Below are positions 8,389 to 17,047 of a stretch of DNA of 64,000 nucleotides, piece after piece (the first letter of the stretch is position 1; each line of letters starts with the position of its first letter). The notes under the pieces were generated by a model. That model was not told the origin of the DNA. It searched no databases and was given only the letters and a program-made list of their open reading frames with translations. The translations under genes were made by a program, and so were the position numbers. This DNA is from JAAYCB01 sp012744395 (GTDB lineage: Bacteria > Planctomycetota > Planctomycetia > Pirellulales > Thermoguttaceae), in the NCBI GenBank assembly GCA_028703175.1, contig JAQVNJ010000006.1:1-64000 (forward strand), given 5' to 3'.

Positions 8389-9057
8389 ATGCAGATCAAC
8401 CTTCTCCGTTCCCACGTCCTCGCCGGCATCCTCGGCTTGGCCTGCGCATGGGGTTGTGATCGGCCCGGCGCCGGCCCTCCCGAGCCGGCGGACCCGGCGG
8501 TTGCCGCGTCGCTCGAACCGGTCACGGTCCAGCCGGCCGCGAATGCCGAACCCGCGCCGTCTGCGGAGCCAGACGGGCCGCGTCCGGCGAACACCGATAC
8601 GCAAGGGGAGCCGGAAATGTCCACGTCGCCCAAGCCGCTGAAATTTCCGGTTCAGAAGTCCGACGCCGAATGGCAGGCCTTGCTCACGCCGGAAGAGTAC
8701 CGCATCACCCGGCTGAAGGGTACGGAACGCGCTTTCACCGGCGCGTATTGGAACACGAAGCTCGCCGGCACGTACGAGTGCGTCTGTTGCGGCAGGAAGC
8801 TGTTCGTCTCCGATGCCAAGTTCGACTCCGGCTGCGGCTGGCCGAGTTTCTTCCGGGCGATCGACGAGGACGCGATCGTGACGCAGGAAGACCGTTCGAT
8901 TCCACCGCCGCGCGTGGAGATCATGTGCAGCAACTGCGGAGCCCATCTGGGCCATGTGTTCGACGACGGCCCGCCACCAACCGGTTTGCGGTTCTGCGTC
9001 AATTCCGCCTCCGTCCGGCTGGTGCCGCGCGAGGTCGCGGAGCCGGGCTCAGATTAG
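8389..9057 (+). CDS. msrB: Exported lipoprotein peptide-methionine (R)-S-oxide reductase
   Basis: Repairs methionine-R-sulfoxide in proteins. Residues 1-23 form a lipoprotein signal ending in LACAWGC, followed by a ~50-residue Pro/Ala/Glu-rich linker and then the MsrB domain (about 85-215). Zinc-binding CxxC pairs are present (CVCCGRKL and CSNCGAHLGH). The catalytic Cys is in RFCVNSAS, with the usual GCGWPSF segment upstream. An internal ATG before the domain (MSTSPKP) could give a cytoplasmic form, but the lipoprotein signal supports the longer start. It probably protects envelope proteins, complementing the superoxide reductase in the cytoplasm. Confidence 0.92.
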   Translation: MQINLLRSHVLAGILGLACAWGCDRPGAGPPEPADPAVAASLEPVTVQPAANAEPAPSAEPDGPRPANTDTQGEPEMSTSPKPLKFPVQKSDAEWQALLTPEEYRITRLKGTERAFTGAYWNTKLAGTYECVCCGRKLFVSDAKFDSGCGWPSFFRAIDEDAIVTQEDRSIPPPRVEIMCSNCGAHLGHVFDDGPPPTGLRFCVNSASVRLVPREVAEPGSD

Positions 9058-9127
9058 CCGTCTTGCCCCGCCCTCCAATTCGCGGGCGGCGGCAAGGGGC
9101 GATTCCCGCGCTGGATGGCGGCGGCCC

Positions 9128-9155
9128 TTGAGCTTGCGGCGATAAGTGGGATAAT
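9128..9155 (+). promoter_or_regulatory. Putative promoter of the hydrogenase operon
   Basis: TTGAGC and GATAAT separated by 16 bases, about 100 bases upstream of the first hydrogenase gene and in the only gap long enough to hold its promoter. No Fnr- or Rex-like site was recognised nearby. Confidence 0.35.
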
Positions 9156-9253
9156 CTCTTCCTGGCGCGCCCAAGCAGGCTTCTCGCCTCGACGGCCGTC
9201 TGCTGGCATGGCGGCTTCCGCGGGGCCGAGCGGCGCCCGCGACCGCGTGTTCG

Positions 9254-11467
9254 TTGTCTTTTCTCTTGCACGTTCGGGTGAAAACCGTGGGGACTGTCCA
9301 GGATCGGTACAAGGAGTTGGCGGCCAGTGCGGAGCAAATCCGCCGCGAAAAGTTCGAGAATGCGCCGATCCTGATCCAGGTCGGATCGGCAACCTGCGAA
9401 CACGCCGCCGGTTCGAGGGAAGTGCTCGATGAGTTCCGCAAGCATGTCGCCGCCTCGGGCCGCGACGACATCATCCTGCATCAGACCGGCTGCACCGGCA
9501 GGTGCAGCCGCGAGCCGATTGTCGGCATTTTCATGCCGGGCCAACTCCCGATCAAGTACGAGCGCGTCGATCGCGAGCTGGTCCACCAGATTTTCACCGG
9601 GCATATTCAGAAAAACACGCCGATCTTGGCCCGCGTCCTCGACGGTCCGGTCGATCGGGTCTACGATTTCGAGCTTCTCTGCTGCGGCAGCCACCGCTGC
9701 GGCTGGCGGGAGGGGACGGAGCTGGAATCGGCGCTGCCCGGGTTGCTCCAGGAGGCGGGAGTCGACCTTCAGCGGGTGAAAATCGCGCGTGCGAGTTGTT
9801 TCGGCGCGTGCAGCGCCGCAACGGAAAAGACCTGTTCCCACATCCTCGTCAAGCCCCAGAAGACCCTCTATCGCGTCTGCTCCTCCGACGATCTGCGGGA
9901 GATCATCCGCGAGCACATTCAGGGGGGCAGGGTGGTCGAGCGGCTCCGCGTCGGGGGCAAGACGATCGGGCGGAAGTTTTTCGAGATCTACGGCGACGTC
10001 GCTTTTTTCAACCGGCAGACGCGCGTGGCCCTGCGGCACAACGGGGTGGTGGACCCGACGAGCATCGCCGAATACTTCCACTACCGCGGTTTTCAAGCGC
10101 TCGCTCGGGTTCTCGACCAAGGGGATTCCGCCTGGGTCATCGACCAGGTCACGGCGTCGAGACTGCGGGGCCGGGGGGGCGGCGGCTTCCCGACCGGGAA
10201 GAAATGGGCGATGGCCGCAGCCGCCAGCGAAAAGACCCGCTACATCGTCTGCAACGCCGACGAAGGGGACCCCGGCGCCTTCATGGACCGGAGCATGCTC
10301 GAATCGGACCCCTTCAACGTCGTCGAAGGCATGATCCTTGGGGGGTTCGCGATCGGCGCCCATCGCGGGTTCTTTTACGTCCGCGCCGAATACCCGCTGG
10401 CCATCGAGCGGATCCAGAACGCGATCGGCGAGTGCCGCAAGCAGGGGTTGTTGGGAAAAAACATCCTCGGCTCGGGATTCGACTTCGACCTGGAGGTCCG
10501 CCTCGGCGCCGGCGCGTTCGTTTGCGGCGAAGAGACCGCCTTGATCCATTCGATCGAGGGGGAGCGCGGCCAACCGCGGATCCGGCCGCCGTATCCAACG
10601 GAGAGCGGGCTGTGGGGCAAGCCGACCGTGATCAACAACGTGGAGACGTTTGCCAACATCACCGCCGTGATCAACTACGGACCCGAGTGGTTCTCGCAGA
10701 TCGGCACGAAGGCCAGCGGCGGCACGAAGGTCTTCGCTCTGGCCGGCAAGATCAAGCACACCGGGCTCGTCGAGGTCCCCATGGGCATGACCCTCCGCGA
10801 GCTGATCTTCGAGATCGGCGGAGGGGTGATCGGCGGCAAGCGGATCAAGGCCGTGCAGACCGGCGGGCCCGCCGGGGGGTGCATTCCCGAGGAGATGCTC
10901 GACTTGCCGATCGATTTCGACTCGCTCACTCAGGCCGGATCGATCATGGGCAGCGGCGGGATGATCGTCTTGGACGAAGACGACTGCATGGTCGACGTGG
11001 CCAAGTTCTTCATGGCCTTTTCCCAAGACGAGTCGTGCGGCAAATGCACTCCCTGCCGCGAGGGGACCACGCGGATGCTGGAGATCCTCGAGCGGATCAC
11101 CAGCGGCCAGGGGACGCTCGAAGACATCGCGAAGCTTGAGCGGCTCGCCCGGCTGGTGAAGAAATCGTCGCTTTGCGGGTTGGGCCGCGCGGCGCCGAAT
11201 CCCGTGCTCAGCACGCTGAACCACTTCCGCGATGAGTACCTGGCCCACGTGACGGACCGGCGCTGCCCGGCTCGCAAGTGCGCTGCCCTGATCCATTATG
11301 AAATCGACGAGGAGAAGTGCGTCGGTTGCACGGTCTGCGCCCGCAACTGCCCGGTCGCATGCATCTCCGGTAGCCGCCGGGAGCCGCACGTGATCGACCA
11401 GTCGCGGTGCATCAAATGCGGGCGGTGTTTCGAAGTCTGCCGGTTTGATGCGGTGGTGCGAACCTGA
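9254..11467 (+). CDS. hydB: [FeFe]-hydrogenase beta subunit, NuoF-like (HydB/HndC)
   Basis: Diaphorase subunit of a trimeric NAD(P)-linked, probably electron-bifurcating, hydrogenase. Two thioredoxin-like ferredoxin domains lie at about 25-130 (GCTGRC) and 135-235 (CGSHRC, CFGAC). The NuoF core spans about 240-640, with the Gly-rich NADH site LRGRGGGGFPTGKKW, the FMN segment CNADEGDPGAFMDR and the cluster motif CGKCTPCREGT. Two C-terminal [4Fe-4S] ferredoxin motifs follow (CVGCTVCARNCP and CIKCGRCFEVC). The chosen start is a TTG at 9254 without a good Shine-Dalgarno; in-frame GTG codons a few residues later are alternatives. hydA follows after 43 bases. Confidence 0.9.
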   Translation: MSFLLHVRVKTVGTVQDRYKELAASAEQIRREKFENAPILIQVGSATCEHAAGSREVLDEFRKHVAASGRDDIILHQTGCTGRCSREPIVGIFMPGQLPIKYERVDRELVHQIFTGHIQKNTPILARVLDGPVDRVYDFELLCCGSHRCGWREGTELESALPGLLQEAGVDLQRVKIARASCFGACSAATEKTCSHILVKPQKTLYRVCSSDDLREIIREHIQGGRVVERLRVGGKTIGRKFFEIYGDVAFFNRQTRVALRHNGVVDPTSIAEYFHYRGFQALARVLDQGDSAWVIDQVTASRLRGRGGGGFPTGKKWAMAAAASEKTRYIVCNADEGDPGAFMDRSMLESDPFNVVEGMILGGFAIGAHRGFFYVRAEYPLAIERIQNAIGECRKQGLLGKNILGSGFDFDLEVRLGAGAFVCGEETALIHSIEGERGQPRIRPPYPTESGLWGKPTVINNVETFANITAVINYGPEWFSQIGTKASGGTKVFALAGKIKHTGLVEVPMGMTLRELIFEIGGGVIGGKRIKAVQTGGPAGGCIPEEMLDLPIDFDSLTQAGSIMGSGGMIVLDEDDCMVDVAKFFMAFSQDESCGKCTPCREGTTRMLEILERITSGQGTLEDIAKLERLARLVKKSSLCGLGRAAPNPVLSTLNHFRDEYLAHVTDRRCPARKCAALIHYEIDEEKCVGCTVCARNCPVACISGSRREPHVIDQSRCIKCGRCFEVCRFDAVVRT

Positions 11468-11510
11468 AACCCGCCCGGCCGGGGCCCATTCCATCCAGCG
11501 GTGAGAAGAC

Positions 11511-13271
11511 ATGGTGAAAAAGACCATTTCCCTTACAATCGACGAAAAGCCGATCTCGGTCCCCGCCGGCACGACGATCATGGAGGCCGCCGAACGGCTC
11601 GGGATCACGATCCCGCGGCTCTGCTACCACCCCGACCTGAGCCTGGCCGGCTCTTGCCGCGTCTGCATCGTGGAAGTCGAGGGGCTGGACTTCTTCATGG
11701 CCTCCTGTAGCGTCCAGGTCTGGGAGGGGATGGTCGTCCGCACGAACTCGCCGGAGATTCGCCAGGCGCGGCGCGACATCGTCGAATTGATCCTCGACAA
11801 CCATTCCAAGGATTGCCAGACGTGCGAGCGCGACAGCAATTGCGAGCTGCAGAACCTGGCCTACTCGATGGGCGTCCGGGAGCGGCTCTTCGAAGGCAAG
11901 CGGAAGCAGTACCCGATCGACGATTCGAGCCTCTCGGTGATCCGCAATCCCGAAAAGTGCGTGCTGTGCGGCCGCTGCGTCCGCGTCTGCGCGGAAATCC
12001 AGGGAGTCCACAACCTCAGCCAGCACGGCCGCGGATTCCACACGGTCGTCGGGCCGGCGGACCTGGCGGCGATGGACGATTCGGTCTGCATCCAGTGCGG
12101 CCAGTGCATCAACGTCTGCCCGACCGCCGCGTTCCTGGAAAAAAGCAACACCGACGCCGTCTGGAGTGCGCTCGCCAACCCCGATCTGCACGTCGTCGTG
12201 CAGACGGCGCCGTCGATCCGCGCGGCGATCGGCGAGGGCTTCGGCGCTCCGCCGGGAACGCCCTCGACCGGCAAGATGATCACCGCCCTGCGGCTGTTGG
12301 GCTTCGACGCGGTGTTCGACACCGATTTCGGCGCCGACCTGACGATCGTCGAGGAAGCCCACGAGTTCCTCACCCGGCTCGACGACGGCGGCCCGCTGCC
12401 GATGATCACCTCCTGCTCGCCCGGCTGGATCAGCTTCATGGAGAAGTTCTACCCGGCGCTGATCCCCCACGCCTCCTCCTGCAAGTCGCCGATGAGCATG
12501 CTCTCGACGCTGGCCAAGACGTACTACGCCGAGCAGAAAGGCATCGACCCGGCCAGAATCTACATGGTGGGGGTCATGCCCTGCGTGGCGAAGAAATATG
12601 AGGCGGGGCGCAAGGAGCACTTCACGCCCGACGGCGTCCCCTACACCGACGCCGTCCTCACCACGCGCGAGCTGATCTGGATGATCAAGTGCTACGGGAT
12701 CAACTTCGCCCATCTCGACGACGGCCAGTTCGACTCTCCACTGGGACTGGCGAGCGGCGCCGGCGACATCTTCGGAACGACCGGCGGGGTGATGGAAGCC
12801 ACGCTCCGCGCGGCCAGCGAGCTGGTCACCGGCAAGCCCGCCGACCGGCTTGAGTTCACGGAAGTCCGCGCCGTCGAAGGCCTCCGCGAGACGTACGTGG
12901 CGATCGGCGATCGGAGCATCCACGTCGGCGTCGCCAACGGGCTGACCAACGCCAAGGTCCTCTTGGACAAGATCATTAGCGGCCGCGACCACTTCCACGT
13001 GATCGAGGTCATGGCCTGCCCCGGCGGCTGCATCGGCGGCGGCGGGCAGCCCTACCCGCCCGAAAACGTCAAAGTCCTCGATCCCGAGCTGCTCCGCCGC
13101 CGGGCGAGCGCCCTGTATGCGATCGACCGCGGCAAGCAGCTCCGCAAGTCCTACGAAAACCCGGCGATCCAGGAACTCTACGACATGTTCCTCGGTTCCC
13201 CGGGATCGGAAAAGGCCCATCAACTTCTGCACACCCACTACCAGGCCCGGCTGCCCCGGGGGATTCGATGA
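11511..13271 (+). CDS. hydA: [FeFe]-hydrogenase catalytic subunit (HydA/HndD)
   Basis: Interconverts protons and H2 at the H-cluster. Domains: a plant-type [2Fe-2S] domain (about 1-75), a His-ligated [4Fe-4S] segment (HSKDCQTCERDSNCELQ), two [4Fe-4S] ferredoxin motifs (CVLCGRCVRVC, CIQCGQCINVCP), the H-cluster domain with L1 TSCSPGW (Cys302), L2 MPCVAKKYE (Cys358) and L3 MACPGGCIGGGGQP (Cys503, Cys507), and a C-terminal small domain ending in HTHYQARLP. L1 has Ser where many enzymes have a second Cys (TSCCPxW). The 586-residue length matches monomer-like HndD subunits. GGTGAG precedes the ATG. The stop overlaps hydC. Maturases HydEFG are not in the window. Confidence 0.95.
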   Translation: MVKKTISLTIDEKPISVPAGTTIMEAAERLGITIPRLCYHPDLSLAGSCRVCIVEVEGLDFFMASCSVQVWEGMVVRTNSPEIRQARRDIVELILDNHSKDCQTCERDSNCELQNLAYSMGVRERLFEGKRKQYPIDDSSLSVIRNPEKCVLCGRCVRVCAEIQGVHNLSQHGRGFHTVVGPADLAAMDDSVCIQCGQCINVCPTAAFLEKSNTDAVWSALANPDLHVVVQTAPSIRAAIGEGFGAPPGTPSTGKMITALRLLGFDAVFDTDFGADLTIVEEAHEFLTRLDDGGPLPMITSCSPGWISFMEKFYPALIPHASSCKSPMSMLSTLAKTYYAEQKGIDPARIYMVGVMPCVAKKYEAGRKEHFTPDGVPYTDAVLTTRELIWMIKCYGINFAHLDDGQFDSPLGLASGAGDIFGTTGGVMEATLRAASELVTGKPADRLEFTEVRAVEGLRETYVAIGDRSIHVGVANGLTNAKVLLDKIISGRDHFHVIEVMACPGGCIGGGGQPYPPENVKVLDPELLRRRASALYAIDRGKQLRKSYENPAIQELYDMFLGSPGSEKAHQLLHTHYQARLPRGIR

Positions 13272-13819
13272 GCGTAACGACCGACAATTGGGAACAGGTT
13301 CAAGCCACAGCCCGGCAGGTCCTCGGCGAGGAGGTTGTGGCCTTCATCGGCCTCTGCCGCGATGAGCCAAACCCGGAAAGCCAGTTGATCGCCGTGCTCC
13401 ACAAGGTTCAGGCCCAGTACGGGTACCTGGCCGCGGCGCACCTCGATGCGGTCGCCCAGTTGATGCAGATTCCGGCGGCCAAAGTCTCCGGCGTCGCCAG
13501 CTTCTACCATTACTTCCGCCTCCAGCCCCGCGGCCGCTTCGTGATCAACGTCTGCATGGGCACGGCCTGCTACGTCAAGGGAGCCGACCGCGTCGCCCAG
13601 AAGCTCATGGACGAGCTGGGCATACGATTCGGAGAGACAAGCACCGACGGTGTCTTCACGCTGGAGAGCTCGCGCTGCCTCGGGACCTGCGGGCTGGCGC
13701 CGGTGATGATGGTTGACAATCAGGTCCACCCCGAGGTGACGCCCGACCAGGTTCCGTTGATCCTCGAAAAGTACCTCGACGTGGCCCGCCGCGAGTCGCA
13801 GGCGGAAAGCGGCGCTTGA
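13268..13819 (+). CDS. hydC: [FeFe]-hydrogenase gamma subunit, NuoE-like (HydC/HndA)
   Basis: A 183-residue thioredoxin-like [2Fe-2S] protein that passes electrons between HydB and HydA. The four-Cys pattern is CMGTAC (about 98-103) and CLGTCG (about 139-144), and the N-terminal helical part has the VSGVASFYHYF segment of NuoE. The ATG overlaps the hydA stop by 4 bases. The last ~12 codons are repeated exactly at 15770-15806, part of the 201-bp duplication described separately. This is the last gene of hydB-hydA-hydC. Confidence 0.93.
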   Translation: MSVTTDNWEQVQATARQVLGEEVVAFIGLCRDEPNPESQLIAVLHKVQAQYGYLAAAHLDAVAQLMQIPAAKVSGVASFYHYFRLQPRGRFVINVCMGTACYVKGADRVAQKLMDELGIRFGETSTDGVFTLESSRCLGTCGLAPVMMVDNQVHPEVTPDQVPLILEKYLDVARRESQAESGA

Positions 13820-13983
13820 GACGGCTTCCGCGCGGTCACTGTGGATCATTTTCGGGCCGCGCGAGCGGGCAAGTCCGCTTGTCGAACACGACATGCCTGC
13901 CGTTGCCGAGGGACTTCGCCTGGTACATCGCCGCGTCCGCCGCGTGCAGCAGACCGGCAGGCTCGCCCTCCCCGGCTCGGCCG
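13783..13983. repeat. Left copy of a 201-bp direct repeat
   Basis: Matches 15770-15970 over 201 bases with 7 mismatches by eye. It contains the 3' end of hydC, the 16-base gap and the 3' end of the GGDEF gene. All mismatches fall in the GGDEF-derived part; the hydC tail (13783-13819) is identical. This is the copy with intact hydC and a truncated GGDEF end. Confidence 0.95.
13836..13983 (-). pseudogene. 3' fragment of the PAS-GGDEF gene created by duplication
   Basis: Encodes the last ~49 residues of the diguanylate cyclase found intact at 15823-16815 (AADAAMYQAKSLG segment), with five substitutions (for example GGG to GNG and PANG to PEND). It has no promoter or catalytic GGDEF core, so it is a relic. 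The changes are almost all amino-acid-altering, as expected without selection. Confidence 0.85.
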
Positions 13984-15769
13984 TTCTTTCGCCCCTGATC
14001 CCGGTGTTTCCTGACGCTGCACCGGCCAACCGTTGCCGTTTCATGCACAATGGCTGCCGCTCGAGCATCGTATTGTGGAAGCGGGCGCGCCGGAACGGCT
14101 TAGCCCCCAGGGTCGCACGGTCACAGGCCGTGGGTTTATCTCGTACTAAATCGGGGCGCCTCAGCTCACGCTCACCGTAAGAGCTTTTGGTCGGATTTCC
14201 GTTACAGATCAACTACCGGCACCATGAACTCACCGCGTCCAGGACGACCGTCCATTAGTGCATTGGCGGCATCGGCGTTTTCACCAATAAATCTGCGGGT
14301 CTTTTCATCCAGCGTGAGCATTGGACTGAGGGCAAAAGTTTCATCCAGCGCAATGCCCTGCGTGGCGAGAAATACCTGCATTTCGTCAATCATATCACCC
14401 AGTTTCCCGGTATTTTCCGCCATCGCCAGAGCCTTTTCGCGGGACCATGTTCCCCCAAGACGGTAGGAAGTATTGGCTGAATTGTACCAGAAAGAGGAAT
14501 CGAAGCCGTACTCAATCTCGCCGTTAAGATTGGAGGAATCGTTGCTGCGAACACTTTCGCAAAAATTTTTGAGGTGATTGTAAGCGCCCAGACTATAATC
14601 GGAAGTGGAAAACGTACGGATTTTCTTGCCGTCTGTATCGTAAGCAGAAGCAGGTCCCCAAGGCTTCACGTAAGTTCCACCCTCACAGTAGACAATATAA
14701 CCCGGATTGGCGCCAGGGCACGGGCAGGTTGCACCGCGTTTTGCCTTTGCTTCTACGCCGGAGAAACCGAAAATGACAGGAATGCCCCCCGTGTCAAAAT
14801 AGGTGAACATGGTATTCGGGGTTTCCCCGGCATCTTTCTGGCCAAGGCGGCCGCCGCAGGTGAAAATCCGTTTCGGAACTTTAATCTGATTGCAGAGAAC
14901 ATCGTTTCGGCAGTCATCAATCAGGTGCGCTCCCCAGTTTCCGGTTTCGCCGTTTCCCGTATTCCACATCCAGTGCCAGTCATAGTGGAGACCGGAACGG
15001 TAAAGAGGAAGGTCTTGCGCTGGACCAAGCCACAAATTGTAGTTCACTTCCGGCTGAACCTTAAGAGGCTCGGCACGCAAACCAATCGGTCGGCGGACGG
15101 CATAACGATTAATACGGGCAGAGAGAATTTTGCCAAGCGCTCTTTCCTCGTGAAGGAACTTCTTTACCGCAGCATGCGCTTCGCGGTCTGTACGCATTTG
15201 TGTGCCAATCTGTACGCATTTTTTATACTTTCTGGAAGCATTAAACAGCTGTTGACCTTCCCAGAAAGTGAGGCATAGCGGCTTTTCGACATACACATGT
15301 TGGCCCGCCTGCATCGCCCAAATCCCTGTAAGACAGTGCCACTGATTCGGGGTTGCCACCACGACCGCATCAATGTTCGAATCATCGAATACGCGGCGCG
15401 GGTCATTGTACAGTTTCTCCGGCTTGAACATTTTCTGCGCCTGCTCGAGACGTACAGAATCCACTTCACTAATGGCAGCAAGTTTGTACGGTTCACCGGC
15501 AGCATTCAGACGGTTCAGGATCCCGCTATGTTCACGCCCTTTATTGCCATTTCCCAAAACGGCCACACGCACTGTTTGATTGGGACTGCCTGCAATCAAT
15601 GCAGGTACAGGGAAAGTACCTGCCGCCAGAGCAGCGGAAGAAGATGAAACAAGAAAACGACGACGATTCATTTTATTCATGGAATTCTTCCTAAGAAAAC
15701 GCTGACTGATAGGAAATTGCCTTCCTCCCACAGGACCGAGGCTAAGCAGAGAGACGTGGTGAGTCAAGG
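13984..15769. other. Foreign-looking insert between the two 201-bp repeats
   Basis: A 1786-base segment. About 13984-14190 is non-coding and still GC-rich, with a small hairpin (CACGG / CCGTG, 14116-14132). From about 14190 to 15769 base composition and codon choice become clearly AT-richer, with many A/T third positions, unlike all neighbours. It holds one gene, the Tat-exported oxidoreductase. No transposase and no terminal inverted repeats were found at its ends. Confidence 0.7.
14202..15680 (-). CDS. Gfo/Idh/MocA-family oxidoreductase with Tat signal
   Basis: A 492-residue NAD(P)-dependent sugar-type oxidoreductase, probably exported folded by the Tat system: the N-terminus is MNKMNRRRFLVSSSSAALAAG. 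The Rossmann motif VAVLGNGNKG is near residue 43, and the family motif EKPL with preceding HVYV is near 125. The C-terminal domain has WNTGNGETGNWGAHLIDD. AGGAAG lies 6 bases before the chosen ATG at 15680. The frame is open back through the adjacent GGDEF sequence, but that part is read in a non-coding frame. Strongly different codon usage and the flanking repeat indicate acquisition from a lower-GC relative or another gut or digester phylum. Close homologues in Lentisphaerota or Planctomycetota are likely (inference). Confidence 0.88.
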   Translation of the reverse strand: MNKMNRRRFLVSSSSAALAAGTFPVPALIAGSPNQTVRVAVLGNGNKGREHSGILNRLNAAGEPYKLAAISEVDSVRLEQAQKMFKPEKLYNDPRRVFDDSNIDAVVVATPNQWHCLTGIWAMQAGQHVYVEKPLCLTFWEGQQLFNASRKYKKCVQIGTQMRTDREAHAAVKKFLHEERALGKILSARINRYAVRRPIGLRAEPLKVQPEVNYNLWLGPAQDLPLYRSGLHYDWHWMWNTGNGETGNWGAHLIDDCRNDVLCNQIKVPKRIFTCGGRLGQKDAGETPNTMFTYFDTGGIPVIFGFSGVEAKAKRGATCPCPGANPGYIVYCEGGTYVKPWGPASAYDTDGKKIRTFSTSDYSLGAYNHLKNFCESVRSNDSSNLNGEIEYGFDSSFWYNSANTSYRLGGTWSREKALAMAENTGKLGDMIDEMQVFLATQGIALDETFALSPMLTLDEKTRRFIGENADAANALMDGRPGRGEFMVPVVDL

Positions 15770-15970
15770 GGCCCGCCGCGAGTCGCAGGCGGAAAGCGGC
15801 GCTTGAGACGGCTTCCGCGCGGTCACTGTGGACCATTTGCGGGCCGCGCGAGCGGGCAAGTCCGCTTGTCGAACACGACATGCCTGCCGCCGCCGAGGGA
15901 CTTCGCCTGGTACATCGCCGCGTCCGCCGCGCGCAGCAGACCGGCCGGGTCGCCCTCCCCGGCTCGGCCG
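15770..15970. repeat. Right copy of the 201-bp direct repeat
   Basis: Partner of 13783-13983. It begins with a copy of the hydC tail, including its TGA at 15804-15806, that is not attached to a hydC gene, and runs into the intact GGDEF gene. The original order was therefore hydC meeting the GGDEF gene head-on with 16 bases between them. Confidence 0.95.
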
Positions 15971-16815
15971 AGGACGATCCCGACGCTTGCGGAGACGGAG
16001 AATTCCCGGCCCTCCAGCCCGATCGGCCTGCGCAGCTCGCTCCCCAGTCTCGCGGCGATCCGGCTGGCGGCTTTCTCGTCGCGGACCCGATCGAGGATGA
16101 CCACGAATTCATCGCCGCCATGCCGCGCCGCCAAATCGCCGGGCCTGACCGCGGCCTCCAACCGCCGAGCAAGGGCGGCGAGCAGCGCGTCTCCAAGCAG
16201 GTGCCCAAACTGGTCGTTGACGCGCTTGAAGTCGTCAAGATCGACGAACAGGAGGGCGAACGGTTGCCCCGGCCAATCGCCGCGCGGCTGAAGGAGCTGC
16301 TCCATTCGGGATTCAAATGCCCGCCGGTCCGGCAACCCTGTCAGCGGGTCGCGCGAGAGGGTGATGGCCGGCGGCCGCGAATCCACCGCCGCGCCGGTGA
16401 GGACGACGAGCCCCTCCTCGGCCAGGAGCGTGGCGAGCCACGGGCAGGTCAACTCCTGGCCGTCGCCGCGGCGGAGCGGCAACCTCACCCTCCGCGCCCA
16501 ATCGCCAGGCTCCTCAGGCTGGTCCGCCAGGTCAAGCAGCGCATCGAACGCACCTGGCCGAGCTGCTGCCAGGAGATCATCCAGGCGCACGCCGACCAAT
16601 CCCTCGTCCGCATATCCCAGCAGCCGGTGCGCGGCCCGGTTGGCGTAAATCAGCCCGGTCGAGGCGCGATCGACGAGCATGACCGGGGTGGAAGCGTCAG
16701 CCACCGCGGCAAGCAGGGCCCGCGGCACACCCTCCGGCAGGGTCCCGATCAGGCGGCGGGCCCAGCCGTCCAGAGCCGTGCAAGAGCGGTTCGAGGCGTT
16801 CGAGTCGCGCGGCAT
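15823..16815 (-). CDS. PAS-GGDEF diguanylate cyclase
   Basis: Makes cyclic di-GMP from two GTP. The 330 residues comprise a PAS domain (about 40-150, TPVMLVDRASTGLIYANRAA) and a GGDEF domain (about 165-325) opening with DPLTGLPDRRAF and carrying the intact RHGGDEF active site. The product-inhibition I-site RPGD sits five residues before it. There is no membrane segment. The start at 16815 is chosen because the PAS domain begins soon after; the ribosome site is weak. The stop lies in the 201-bp repeat. The zinc-ribbon membrane protein ends 34 bases upstream, so the two may be co-transcribed. Confidence 0.9.
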   Translation of the reverse strand: MPRDSNASNRSCTALDGWARRLIGTLPEGVPRALLAAVADASTPVMLVDRASTGLIYANRAAHRLLGYADEGLVGVRLDDLLAAARPGAFDALLDLADQPEEPGDWARRVRLPLRRGDGQELTCPWLATLLAEEGLVVLTGAAVDSRPPAITLSRDPLTGLPDRRAFESRMEQLLQPRGDWPGQPFALLFVDLDDFKRVNDQFGHLLGDALLAALARRLEAAVRPGDLAARHGGDEFVVILDRVRDEKAASRIAARLGSELRRPIGLEGREFSVSASVGIVLGRAGEGDPAGLLRAADAAMYQAKSLGGGRHVVFDKRTCPLARPANGPQ

Positions 16816-16849
16816 GGGTTCCAACCGGCAGGCGGAAATGGGGGGATCG

Positions 16850-17047
16850 TCAACGCACAAGCAGGCGCCCGGCCAGGACGACGACGACTCCCCAGACCCA
16901 AATAGGAATCGGCAACGCCGGTTGCGATTCCTCGCTGGCGACCGTGCGGAGGCAACGCGGGCAGACGCTCGGACCGAGATGGCCCGCAATCTGCACAATC
17001 ATCTGGGAACAGAACGGACATCGGTAACGCATCAGGGTGGCAATCAT
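16850..17047 (-). CDS. Small zinc-ribbon membrane protein
   Basis: A 65-residue protein with two CxxC pairs (CPFCSQ and CPRCLR) separated by ~17 residues, a classic zinc ribbon, followed by one hydrophobic helix (IPIWVWGVVVVLAG) at the C-terminus. AAGGGAA precedes the ATG; an in-frame ATG five codons later (MRYRCPF) is an alternative start. Function unknown. The position upstream of the GGDEF gene on the same strand suggests an operon. Confidence 0.7.
   Translation of the reverse strand: MIATLMRYRCPFCSQMIVQIAGHLGPSVCPRCLRTVASEESQPALPIPIWVWGVVVVLAGRLLVR

Noticed and set aside
8999..11608. Long minus-strand open frame opposite hydB
   Set aside because: Antisense of a strongly conserved NuoF-like gene; no recognisable domain.
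14202..16316. A 704-residue fusion of GGDEF-region sequence with the oxidoreductase
   Set aside because: The upstream part is read in a different frame from the real GGDEF protein, is Ser/Arg-rich nonsense, and an AGGAAG site plus Tat signal mark the true start at 15680.
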